Shown: positions 8,029-14,611, numbered from the stretch's first letter. The stretch: 16,084 bases of DNA from an uncultured Oscillospiraceae bacterium (GCA_934572335.1 CAKTKU010000031.1:1-16084), one strand, 5' to 3'. A program made the numbers and translations. Notes: generated from the sequence alone by a model not told the origin.

Positions 8029-9959
8029 GACAGCAAGAAGAAAAACGCACCCCCGCCGCGACCGGCAGGATGAGCGCCGCCTCCCAGACCGGGCGGCATG
8101 CAAATGCCGCGCCTGTGCAGGAGCCGAGACGGGGTCGGGAGAGAAATACGGACACAGCGCGCTCGCGCGTGAATACCGCCCGGCAGCAGCCTGTCAGCCC
8201 GGAGGTCATGGAGCAGCGCGCGCGCAGGGCAAAGCAGAAGCGGACGCTCTATTTCATCTTCACCGCGCTCGCCGCGGCGTTCATCATCCTGCTTGCGGTC
8301 GTGCTGCGCAATGTGTCCGACAATAAAGCGTTCAATAATTATATGGAGCAGGCGCGCGCCAGCTATTATTCCAGCGATTTTGACAGCGCCCTCACCGTGC
8401 TGCGCAAGGCCGCGGCGATAGACCCGACGAACGAATGCCTCGCTATGACGGCGCAGTGCTATGAATCGCTCGGCAACTACGACAAGGCGCTTGAGACCCT
8501 GCGCAGGCTGGACACGTCCGACCCGCAGGTCTCCTCATGGATAGACGAGCTTGAGTCGCGCCGCAGTGTCATCCGCCAGTCGAACATGGTCACGGTCGCC
8601 GGGAAGCAGTATAAGAGCGACACGGCCGGTCTCGCGCTGGACAATATGGGTCTTGGAAACAATGTCATGGATGAGATATTGCAGCTTTACGCCCTTGATA
8701 ATCTCTCCCTCGCGGGCAACAATATCAGCGACGTGTCCGCCCTCGCCCAGCTCGGCGGGCTCACAACGCTCAACCTCAGCGACAATATGATAACCGACGT
8801 GTCCGCTCTTGCCCAGCTGACGAATCTCCGCACGCTGTATCTGGACAACAACCCTATCACGGATCTCCAGCCGCTCACGTCGCTTGCGAACCTCACGACG
8901 CTCAGCATAAAGGGCATAACTCTTTCGGATTCTCAGCTCAAGCGCCTCGCATCCGCCCTGCCGACCTGTGCCATCCACAGCGAGACGACCGAGGAGGAGA
9001 TGCAGGACATCAGCTTCGGCGGCGTCACGTTCAAGACCGACGTTACAGAGCTTGACCTCAGCGGCATGGGGCTTCAGAATATCTCCGCGCTCTCCGCGTG
9101 CAAGAATCTCCAGAAGCTCAACCTCTCCGGCAACACCATCTCGGACCTCAGTCCGCTCATGGATATTCCCACGCTCCAGTGGCTGGATATATCCAATAAC
9201 TACGTGTCCGACCTGCGCCCGCTCATGGGCATCTCGTCGCTCCGTTTCCTCAACGCCTCCGGGAACTATTTCACCAGCACTGTGCCGCTCGGCAACATGA
9301 CCGGGCTGACGGAGCTGCATCTTTCCGACACGAACATCACGGATTTCTCGGGGCTGAGGAAGCTCAGGAGCCTGCAAACGCTTGGGCTCAATAACTGCAA
9401 CCTCACCAACGAGGGACTTTTGAGCCTCACGACGCTCACGGGGCTGCGCACGCTGAACATTGAAAACAACCTCAACATCACGGGCGAGGCTGTGACGGAG
9501 CTCGGCCAGTATCTCCCGTACTGCGAGGTCGTGCACTCGGAGCTGTCGTATCTCGTCGACATCGGCGGGTATTCCGTTTCCGACGACCTCACGACCATTG
9601 ACCTCAGCGGGCTGAATATCAGCGACATCACAAATGTCGCGAAGCTCTCCAATCCCGAGACGCTCAATCTCTCCCGCAACGTCATTTCCAACCTCTACCC
9701 CCTGCAGGACGCGGCGAACCGCATGATGATCCGCAATCTCGACCTGTCGTATAACTCCATCATGGACGCCACGCCCCTCTCGATGCTCTACGGGCTTGAA
9801 ACGCTGGATGTGTCGTACAATATGATTTCGTCGGAGCTGCCGTTCATGAGCCTGACGAATCTGCGCACGCTCAACGTCACCGGCACGATGCTCACCGCGC
9901 AGCAGGTCGCGACCCTCCGTCAGACCCTCACCGGCTGCAACGTCATCGCCGACTGGTGA
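8025..9959 (+). CDS. Membrane-anchored TPR and leucine-rich-repeat protein (three LRR modules)
   Basis: A 644-residue protein with a basic cytoplasmic head (1-72) and one membrane helix (about 73-95). A TPR-like pair follows (about 101-165, SALTVLRKAAAIDP and KALETLRRLD). The rest is outside the cell: internalin/SDS22-like 22-residue LRRs of the form L..L.LS.N.I.D...L. The LRRs fall into three modules: about 188-318, 327-506 and 509-644. Each opens with a similar beta segment (VTVAGKQYKSD, ISFGGVTFKTD, VDIGGYSVSD) and ends in a helix plus Cys-containing cap (LASALPTCAIHSE, LGQYLPYCEVVHSE, LRQTLTGCNVIADW). The start ATG overlaps the preceding stop (ATGA) and has GGAG 7 bases upstream. It has no signal-peptide cleavage site or LPXTG motif, so it is a type II anchored protein. 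It is probably a protein-protein interaction or adhesion scaffold; ligand unknown. Confidence 0.85.
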   Translation: MRQQEEKRTPAATGRMSAASQTGRHANAAPVQEPRRGRERNTDTARSRVNTARQQPVSPEVMEQRARRAKQKRTLYFIFTALAAAFIILLAVVLRNVSDNKAFNNYMEQARASYYSSDFDSALTVLRKAAAIDPTNECLAMTAQCYESLGNYDKALETLRRLDTSDPQVSSWIDELESRRSVIRQSNMVTVAGKQYKSDTAGLALDNMGLGNNVMDEILQLYALDNLSLAGNNISDVSALAQLGGLTTLNLSDNMITDVSALAQLTNLRTLYLDNNPITDLQPLTSLANLTTLSIKGITLSDSQLKRLASALPTCAIHSETTEEEMQDISFGGVTFKTDVTELDLSGMGLQNISALSACKNLQKLNLSGNTISDLSPLMDIPTLQWLDISNNYVSDLRPLMGISSLRFLNASGNYFTSTVPLGNMTGLTELHLSDTNITDFSGLRKLRSLQTLGLNNCNLTNEGLLSLTTLTGLRTLNIENNLNITGEAVTELGQYLPYCEVVHSELSYLVDIGGYSVSDDLTTIDLSGLNISDITNVAKLSNPETLNLSRNVISNLYPLQDAANRMMIRNLDLSYNSIMDATPLSMLYGLETLDVSYNMISSELPFMSLTNLRTLNVTGTMLTAQQVATLRQTLTGCNVIADW

Positions 9960-10041
9960 GATAGAATTTCGTTATATCCCACAAAAGTTTGGGGCAAAGT
10001 CCGTGACTTGTACCAAATCCGGCACTATTCACAAAAAAGAC

Positions 10042-10070
10042 TTCTTTTCACCGCAGCACTGTGTTATAAT
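10042..10070 (+). promoter_or_regulatory. Promoter of the hibernation factor gene
   Basis: TATAAT at 10065-10070 has an extended TG (10062-10063). The -35 at 17 bases distance (TTCTTT, 10042-10047) is poor, so this looks like an extended -10 promoter. It lies about 75 bases before the chosen ATG. No clear terminator of the preceding LRR gene is seen in 9960-10041, so some read-through is possible. Confidence 0.65.
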
Positions 10071-10085
10071 AAACACAACAGAGAG

Positions 10086-10101
10086 GAGCATACGGATGCT
10101 C
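10086..10101 (+). other. Small hairpin in the hpf leader
   Basis: GAGCAT (10086-10091) and ATGCTC (10096-10101) pair around an ACGG loop, shortly after the predicted transcription start. The 5' arm covers part of a GAGAGGAG ribosome-site-like stretch. The 3' arm holds an ATG-CTC-TAA mini-frame (10096-10104). Regulatory meaning is unproven; it could also simply protect the 5' end of the mRNA. Confidence 0.4.
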
Positions 10102-10143
10102 TAAGCTGTTGAAGTGTTTAACGGCATGAAAGGAGTTGGCAGT

Positions 10144-10689
10144 ATGAAGTTCACTTTTACCGAGAAAAAGATGGATTCCTCCGAGGAATTGAGGGCTTAC
10201 GCAACGCGCAAGATCAGCAAGCTCGACAGATTCTTCAAGACTGAGGCGGAGGCGTATGTTACGTTCAGCATCAGCAGAGGGCGTTTCCTCGCGGAGATAA
10301 CCATCCACAACAACGGTCTCTATTACAGGGCGAGCGAACTTACAAACGACATGTACGCATCTGTGGACTCCGGCGTCGCGGCGATCGAGCGCCAGATCCG
10401 CCGGAACAAGACCCGCCTCGAAAAGCGTCTGCGCGAGGGGGCGTTGGAGCGTGACGTCGTGCCGGCATATGCCCCGGCGGAGGACGAGGAGAAAGAGTTC
10501 AAGATCGTGCGCTCCAAGCGCTTCTCCATCAAGCCCATGTCCGCGGAGGAGGCAATTTTGCAGATGGAGCTTCTGGGTCATGAGTTCTTCGTGTTCAAGA
10601 ACATGGACGCGGACGATGCGATCTCCGTCGTCTATAAGCGCACTCAGGGCGGTTACGGCCTGATCTGCGACGACGGTTTGGACGAATAA
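10144..10689 (+). CDS. hpf: Long-form ribosome hibernation promoting factor
   Basis: A 181-residue protein that binds idle 30S subunits and, in its long form, pairs 70S ribosomes into 100S dimers in stationary phase or stress. The N-terminal HPF/RaiA domain (about 1-100) binds the decoding centre; its basic helix shows as RQIRRNKTRLEKRLR. A charged linker follows, then the C-terminal dimerisation domain (about 117-176) with IVRSKRFSIKPMSAEEAILQMELLGHEFFVF, which is the hallmark of the long form. The length matches other Gram-positive long HPFs. In-frame alternatives at GTG 10114 and ATG 10126 exist, but AAAGGAG sits 8-9 bases before ATG 10144, and MKFTFTEKKM is the natural start. It appears monocistronic. 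Confidence 0.95.
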   Translation: MKFTFTEKKMDSSEELRAYATRKISKLDRFFKTEAEAYVTFSISRGRFLAEITIHNNGLYYRASELTNDMYASVDSGVAAIERQIRRNKTRLEKRLREGALERDVVPAYAPAEDEEKEFKIVRSKRFSIKPMSAEEAILQMELLGHEFFVFKNMDADDAISVVYKRTQGGYGLICDDGLDE

Positions 10690-10726
10690 GCACCGCGCTG
10701 CTTTCAATAATCTGTATATGTGACTT

Positions 10727-10754
10727 CAAGCCCGGGGCAATTGCCCCGGGCTTG
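10727..10754 (+). terminator. Perfect 28-bp palindrome after hpf, probable terminator hairpin
   Basis: CAAGCCCGGGGCAA (10727-10740) is exactly followed by its reverse complement (10741-10754). This gives a 14-bp, very GC-rich stem whose innermost bases would open into a tight loop. It lies 37 bases after the hpf stop. The following bases (TGATTTCG) give only a weak U tract, so termination may be inefficient or helped by Rho. Confidence 0.65.
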
Positions 10755-10764
10755 TGATTTCGCA

Positions 10765-10793
10765 TTGCATGACGGAGAAAAATATTATATAAT
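10765..10793 (+). promoter_or_regulatory. Promoter of rsmI-methyltransferase operon
   Basis: TTGCAT (10765-10770), 17-base spacer, TATAAT (10788-10793), immediately after the hpf terminator palindrome. Transcription should begin near 10800, about 29 bases upstream of the rsmI ATG. This separates rsmI from hpf transcription. Confidence 0.75.
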
Positions 10794-10828
10794 CCAGTCA
10801 GAAAACTATTATATTAACGGAGTATATC

Positions 10829-11707
10829 ATGGACGAAAAAACAGTCGGCACGCTTTATATAGTCGCAACGCCTATCGGCAACTCGCAGGATATGTCCCCG
10901 CGCGGGAGGAAGATACTCTCAGAAGTCGACATTATCGCCGCGGAGGACACCCGCCGGTCAATGGTGCTTCTGGGCAAGCTTGAGATACGCAATAAGCTCG
11001 TGTCCAACCACAAGTTCAACGAGTACGGCAAGGCAAAGTACTTCATCGGCGAAATGCTCGCGGGGAAGTCCGTCGCGGTCATCACCGACGCAGGCACGCC
11101 CTGCATATCCGACCCCGGCAACGAGCTTATCCGCGCCGCGGTCGAGGCGGGCATCCGCGTTGTGGGCGTGCCGGGCTGCTGCGCGGCGGTCGCGGCGCTG
11201 TCCATCTCCGGGTTTGACCTCTCAAGCTTCATGTTCTATGGCTTCTTCCCGCGCGAGAATGCCGAGCGCCGCCGTCTGCTGGAAAAGCTCCGCCGCGGTG
11301 ACACGCGCACCTTCGCGCTCTACGAATCGCCGAAGCGCATCATGGAGCTGGTGGAGTTCTTTATCGACGTGGACGCGAAGTGCCGCATGTGCCTGTGCAA
11401 CGACATGACAAAGCTGCACGAGATGAGCTTCCGCGGCACGCCCGCCGAGGTGCGAGAGCAGCTGCTCGCCAAGGGCAGCTACGACAAGGGTGAGTACGCC
11501 GTCATCATCGAGATAGACGAGGATTACGTGTTCAACAAGGTGGAGCATACCGTCTCCGCCGAGGCGATGCTCGTGGACGCGATGGTCGCCGGGGGCGTGA
11601 CCGCCAAGGAAGCAGTGAGCGCCGTCATGGCGGATGAGAATAATTCTTACAGCAAGAATGAACTGAAAGCCGCGGCGCTCAATCTCAAGCGTCTGTTCGG
11701 CGAGTGA
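10829..11707 (+). CDS. rsmI: 16S rRNA (cytidine-1402 2'-O)-methyltransferase
   Basis: A 292-residue tetrapyrrole-methylase-fold enzyme that puts a 2'-O-methyl on C1402 of 16S rRNA in the ribosomal P site. Family motifs are clear: LYIVATPIGN (9-18), AAEDTRRS (37-44), TDAGTPCISDPG (86-97), FYGFFPR and FALYESPKRI. A helical C-terminal part (about 240-292, ending NELKAAALNLKRLF) matches the helix-turn-helix extension of the family. One oddity: the loop usually written VPGPSA reads VPGCCA here (114-119). The start ATG has CGGAG about 7 bases upstream and gives the expected N terminus. Its stop lies 11 bases before the chosen ATG of the next methyltransferase gene, so the two form an operon. The family assignment is secure. 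Confidence 0.95.
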   Translation: MDEKTVGTLYIVATPIGNSQDMSPRGRKILSEVDIIAAEDTRRSMVLLGKLEIRNKLVSNHKFNEYGKAKYFIGEMLAGKSVAVITDAGTPCISDPGNELIRAAVEAGIRVVGVPGCCAAVAALSISGFDLSSFMFYGFFPRENAERRRLLEKLRRGDTRTFALYESPKRIMELVEFFIDVDAKCRMCLCNDMTKLHEMSFRGTPAEVREQLLAKGSYDKGEYAVIIEIDEDYVFNKVEHTVSAEAMLVDAMVAGGVTAKEAVSAVMADENNSYSKNELKAAALNLKRLFGE

Positions 11708-11718
11708 GGTCCGGGGCG

Positions 11719-12879
11719 ATGGCAAATGATATTTCCCGCCTCTGTGCAGATCTTGAGACCGCGCTGCCGACGCTGGGCAAGGCGGTGTTCAGCCAGCCGG
11801 CGGATGCGCGCTCCGACACGAAGGTCATCATCCGCCCTGTCGCGCTGCGTGGCGAGCGGAGGTATCAGCTTGAGCGCTTCCGCGACAACAAGGCGTATCA
11901 CCAGAATCTTGCCGCGGAGGAGCTTGTGCGCACCGCGGCGGCGGAACTGGATGGGCACTACAGGCAGGTGCTTATCGTGTCGGACGCGGGCGCGGCGCAG
12001 TACAGCCTGAAAACAAACGGCACATATAAGCGCAAGGTAAACGCGGCGGTGTCCCGTCCGGGCGGGAGCGACGCGCACAACCGGGAGAAAAGCTATATCC
12101 TAGCCGAGGGGGAGAATATCCCCGCGCTTGTCGACCTCGGCGTATTCACGGCGGATTTTCACATCGTGCGGGCAAAGTACGATAAATATAAGCAGATAAA
12201 CCGCTTCATCGAGCTTGTTGACGATGAGTTTTCCAAGACCGACCGGCGGGATATAACCATTCTCGACTTCGGCTGTGGCAAGTCCTACCTCACGTTCATC
12301 CTCTATTACTATTTCACCGTCAAGCGCGGCATGAACGCGCGGATAATCGGGTATGACCTCAAGGAGGACGTTGTGGAGCGCTGCAACGCTGTGGCGGAGA
12401 AGTACGGCTACACGGGGCTGCGCTTTGTGCACGCGGACGTGACGCGCGACGTGCTGTATGATGAGCATATCGACATGATCGTCACACTCCATGCCTGTGA
12501 CACCGCGACTGACTACGCCCTTTGGTACGCGCTCAGCCGCCGCGCGGAGTATATTTTCTCCGTGCCGTGCTGTCAGCACGAGGTGAACAAAACCATCCGC
12601 AAGGGCGGAGAGCTGGACATCTTCATGTCGCACGGAATAATAAAGGAGCGCATGTCGGCGCTGCTGACCGATGCAATACGCGCCGCAGTGCTGGAGGACA
12701 TGGGGTATAACGTGGACATGATAGAGTTCATCGACTTTGAGCACTCGCCCAAGAATATCATGATACGCGCCGTGCGCGGCAAGCCGCGCGGAACAAAGCG
12801 CATCGCCGCCGCCCGCGCCCTAGCGGACGAATACGGCTTCCGCCAGACCCTGCTGGAGCTGGCAGAGGGGAAAATATAA
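11719..12879 (+). CDS. Class I SAM-dependent methyltransferase (Methyltransf_32-like)
   Basis: A 386-residue enzyme of the Rossmann SAM-dependent group. The SAM-binding motif is ILDFGCGKSYLTF (181-193), an acidic GYDLK ends strand two (about 211-215), and there is FVHADV (236-241). The stretch LHACDTATDYAL (257-268) followed by PCCQHE (283-288) is characteristic of the branch containing Trm13/METTL25-like proteins, which points to an RNA substrate. The N-terminal 160 residues form a separate domain without motifs I know. ATG 11719 has GAGGT about 8 bases upstream. A GTG at 11704 overlapping the rsmI stop (GTGA) is a possible alternative that would add five residues. Its operon with rsmI and position next to hpf also suggest rRNA or tRNA modification, but the target is inferred only from family and neighbours. 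Confidence 0.85.
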   Translation: MANDISRLCADLETALPTLGKAVFSQPADARSDTKVIIRPVALRGERRYQLERFRDNKAYHQNLAAEELVRTAAAELDGHYRQVLIVSDAGAAQYSLKTNGTYKRKVNAAVSRPGGSDAHNREKSYILAEGENIPALVDLGVFTADFHIVRAKYDKYKQINRFIELVDDEFSKTDRRDITILDFGCGKSYLTFILYYYFTVKRGMNARIIGYDLKEDVVERCNAVAEKYGYTGLRFVHADVTRDVLYDEHIDMIVTLHACDTATDYALWYALSRRAEYIFSVPCCQHEVNKTIRKGGELDIFMSHGIIKERMSALLTDAIRAAVLEDMGYNVDMIEFIDFEHSPKNIMIRAVRGKPRGTKRIAAARALADEYGFRQTLLELAEGKI

Positions 12880-12885
12880 CACCAT

Positions 12886-12917
12886 CAGCCCGCAAGACTG
12901 CGGGCTGAAATTTTTTT
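12886..12917 (+). terminator. Intrinsic terminator of the rsmI operon
   Basis: CAGCCCGCA (12886-12894) pairs with TGCGGGCTG (12899-12907) around AGAC, extended by a T-A pair. A run of seven T (12911-12917) follows after AAA. It sits seven bases past the methyltransferase stop and cleanly separates this operon from the cysK promoter that begins at 12938. Confidence 0.92.
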
Positions 12918-12937
12918 AAGATTTTTCGTATTTCCGC

Positions 12938-12966
12938 TTGACAAATGGAGATAGCGGGACTATAAT
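12938..12966 (+). promoter_or_regulatory. Perfect consensus sigma-A promoter for leader ORF and cysK
   Basis: TTGACA (12938-12943), exactly 17 bases, TATAAT (12961-12966). Every base of both hexamers matches consensus. Transcription would start about 12973. A promoter this strong for a biosynthetic gene normally implies repression or attenuation; both an inverted repeat and a short upstream ORF follow directly. Confidence 0.93.
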
Positions 12967-12974
12967 GCAACCAA

Positions 12975-12991
12975 CCTACATGGAAAGTAGG
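12975..12991 (+). promoter_or_regulatory. Inverted repeat at +1, candidate Rrf2-family operator
   Basis: CCTAC (12975-12979), seven bases, GTAGG (12987-12991). The 17-bp dyad begins eight bases after the -10 box and covers the predicted transcription start and first bases. That is where a repressor would block initiation. The Rrf2 regulator encoded after cysK is the obvious candidate to bind it. It could instead form a 5-bp hairpin at the 5' end of the mRNA. No second copy was seen in the window. Confidence 0.5.
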
Positions 12992-13022
12992 AAAAATGAA
13001 AATGCAAAACGGAGAGTTGAGC

Positions 13023-13070
13023 ATGAGCATTATGACACACAGCCGCGCAGGATTCCGATGTCGGCATTGA
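13023..13070 (+). CDS. 15-residue leader peptide upstream of cysK (candidate cysteine-sensing uORF)
   Basis: ATG 13023 to TGA 13070 encodes MSIMTHSRAGFRCRH. GGAGAG at 13011-13016 gives a good ribosome site with 6-base spacing. The ORF starts about 50 bases into the mRNA from a perfect promoter. The Cys codon is third from the end, flanked by Arg, and is TGT. Bases 13061-13065 (TCGGC), which include the last base of that codon, can pair with GCCGA at 13108-13112. GGCAT (13063-13067) can instead pair with ATGCC (13087-13091), and CCCGC/GCGGG (13090-13094/13100-13104) can form an inner hairpin. A ribosome paused at Cys would disturb these pairings. Cys-containing leader peptides before sulfur genes are known from other bacteria. 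Function here is inferred, since no clear terminator or sequestered cysK ribosome site is seen. Confidence 0.6.
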   Translation: MSIMTHSRAGFRCRH

Positions 13071-13181
13071 GACAGGGACAGCGCTGATGCCCGCCGGGAG
13101 CGGGACAGCCGAAGGACAAAGTACATATACTACACCAAACATTCATTATTTATTATTTTATTATTAAAGGAGAACAATATC

Positions 13182-14114
13182 ATGTCTAACATATACACTT
13201 CCGCAGATCAGCTTATCGGCAAGACCCCGCTGCTTGAGCTCTCGCATATCGAGGAAAAGCTCGGCCTGAAGGCAAAGGTCGTTGCAAAGCTCGAGTATTT
13301 CAATCCCGCGGGCTCCGTCAAGGACAGAGTTGCAAAGGCGATGATCGACGACGCCGAGGCGCGCGGCGTGCTGAACAAGGATTCCGTCATCATTGAGCCG
13401 ACCTCCGGCAACACCGGCATCGGCCTCGCCTCCGTCGCGGCGGCGAGAGGGTACAGAATAATCATCGTCATGCCCGAGACCATGTCCGTCGAGCGCCGCC
13501 AGATAATGAAGGCATACGGCGCGGAGCTGGTGCTCACCGAGGGCGCAAAGGGCATGAAGGGCGCGATCGCCAAGGCGGATGAGCTGGCCAAGGAGATACC
13601 CAACAGCTTTATCCCCGGACAGTTCGTCAACCCCGCAAACCCCAAGGCTCACTTTGAGACCACTGGTCCCGAGATATACGAGGACACTGACGGCAAGGTC
13701 GACATCTTCGTCGCGGGCGTCGGCACCGGCGGCACCGTCACCGGCGTTGGCGAGTACCTCAAGAGCAAGAACCCCGCGGTCAAGGTCGTCGCGGTGGAAC
13801 CGGCCACTTCGCCGGTTCTGTCCAAGGGCGTTTCCGGCGCGCACAAGATACAGGGCATCGGCGCGGGCTTTGTCCCCGATGTGCTGGACACGAAGGTGTA
13901 TGACGAGATAATCCCCGTTGAGAACGAGGATGCGTTCGCCACCGGCAAGCTCATCGGCAAGAGCGAGGGCGTGCTCGTTGGCATATCCTCCGGCGCTGCC
14001 GTGTGGGCGGCGATAGAACTGGCAAAGCGCCCGGAGAACGAGGGCAAAACCATCGTGGTGCTCCTGCCCGACACCGGCGACCGCTATCTCTCCACGGCAC
14101 TGTTTGCCGACTGA
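13182..14114 (+). CDS. cysK: Cysteine synthase A (O-acetylserine sulfhydrylase)
   Basis: A 310-residue PLP enzyme that makes L-cysteine from O-acetyl-L-serine and sulfide in the cytoplasm. The PLP lysine is Lys47 in NPAGSVKDR. The substrate/carboxylate loop TSGNTGI (about 74-80), the PLP-phosphate glycine loop GTGGTVTG (about 181-188) and the C-terminal GISSGAA (about 268-274) are all intact, and the length is standard. The ATG has AAAGGAGA about 9-10 bases upstream, within an AT-rich stretch (13141-13165) that should keep the site single-stranded. It follows the leader ORF by 111 bases with no internal promoter. The Rrf2 regulator gene starts 23 bases after its stop, so the two are co-transcribed and probably form a feedback loop. 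cysM is an alternative name, but the motifs and length fit CysK. Confidence 0.95.
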   Translation: MSNIYTSADQLIGKTPLLELSHIEEKLGLKAKVVAKLEYFNPAGSVKDRVAKAMIDDAEARGVLNKDSVIIEPTSGNTGIGLASVAAARGYRIIIVMPETMSVERRQIMKAYGAELVLTEGAKGMKGAIAKADELAKEIPNSFIPGQFVNPANPKAHFETTGPEIYEDTDGKVDIFVAGVGTGGTVTGVGEYLKSKNPAVKVVAVEPATSPVLSKGVSGAHKIQGIGAGFVPDVLDTKVYDEIIPVENEDAFATGKLIGKSEGVLVGISSGAAVWAAIELAKRPENEGKTIVVLLPDTGDRYLSTALFAD

Positions 14115-14137
14115 TTCTATAAGGAAGCTGATACATT

Positions 14138-14563
14138 ATGATCTCTACACGCGGCAGGTATGCCCTCAGAGTGATGATCGACCTCGCGGAGCACAGAAAT
14201 GGGCGCTATATCCCCATGAAGGAAGTCGCCGAGCGACAGGAGATATCGCTGAAATATATCGAGCGCATCATGCCGGCGCTCACGAAGGCGAAGCTCGTCG
14301 AGGGGCAGCACGGCAAAGGCGGCGGGTATATGCTCTGCCGCGAGCCGGAGGACTACACCGTGGGCGAGATACTGCGCGCGGCAGAGGGCGACCTTGCGCC
14401 AGTGGCGTGCCTCAACAGCGATGCCGAGCCCTGCCCGCATGCCGCCGAGTGCCGCACACTGCCGATGTGGAAGGAGTTTTACGCCATCACGAACGCCTAC
14501 TTTGACGGCATCTCCCTTGTGGACCTGGCGTACAGCGATTCCGGCGGAAACTATGTGATATAA
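14138..14563 (+). CDS. Rrf2-family transcriptional regulator, IscR/CymR-like
   Basis: A 141-residue DNA-binding protein. The N-terminal winged helix (about 1-65) has the family signature ISTRGRYALRVMIDLA and recognition region AERQEISLKYIERIMPALTKAKLVEG, then the wing HGKGGGYML. A cluster C91-X7-C99-X5-C105 follows. IscR uses three cysteines with CX5CX5C spacing plus a His to hold a [2Fe-2S] centre. Here the first gap is two residues longer and no His sits three residues after the last Cys, so cluster binding is plausible but unproven. Classic CymR lacks this cluster. AAGGAAG lies 11 bases before the ATG. Its position after cysK suggests control of cysteine or Fe-S supply, probably through the inverted repeat at the cysK promoter. 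Confidence 0.9.
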   Translation: MISTRGRYALRVMIDLAEHRNGRYIPMKEVAERQEISLKYIERIMPALTKAKLVEGQHGKGGGYMLCREPEDYTVGEILRAAEGDLAPVACLNSDAEPCPHAAECRTLPMWKEFYAITNAYFDGISLVDLAYSDSGGNYVI

Positions 14564-14577
14564 GCCAAATTGAAAAA

Positions 14578-14611
14578 ATGCCCGCTGCACCAGTTGCAAG
14601 CGGGCATTTTT
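14578..14611 (+). terminator. Intrinsic terminator of the cysK-rrf2 operon
   Basis: ATGCCCGCT (14578-14586) pairs with AGCGGGCAT (14599-14607); GCA/TGC extends the stem inward with one bulge, and five T follow (14607-14611). An A run precedes it, so it could work both ways. It lies 15 bases past the rrf2 stop and leaves the flavodiiron remnant that follows without a visible promoter. Confidence 0.92.

Noticed and set aside
8535..9536. Minus-strand open frame of 333 codons opposite the LRR gene
   Set aside because: It mirrors the repeats of the LRR gene and has no motifs or ribosome site; it is an antisense artefact of biased codon use.
13087..13167. Second short ORF (26 codons from ATG 13087) in the cysK leader
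   Set aside because: No ribosome site precedes it, it runs through the AT-rich spacer, and its end is low-complexity Tyr/Leu.
12967..13181. T-box or SAM riboswitch in the cysK leader
   Set aside because: The conserved T-box core sequence and a following terminator are not present, and the leader has no SAM-box pattern. The short ORF explains the leader better.
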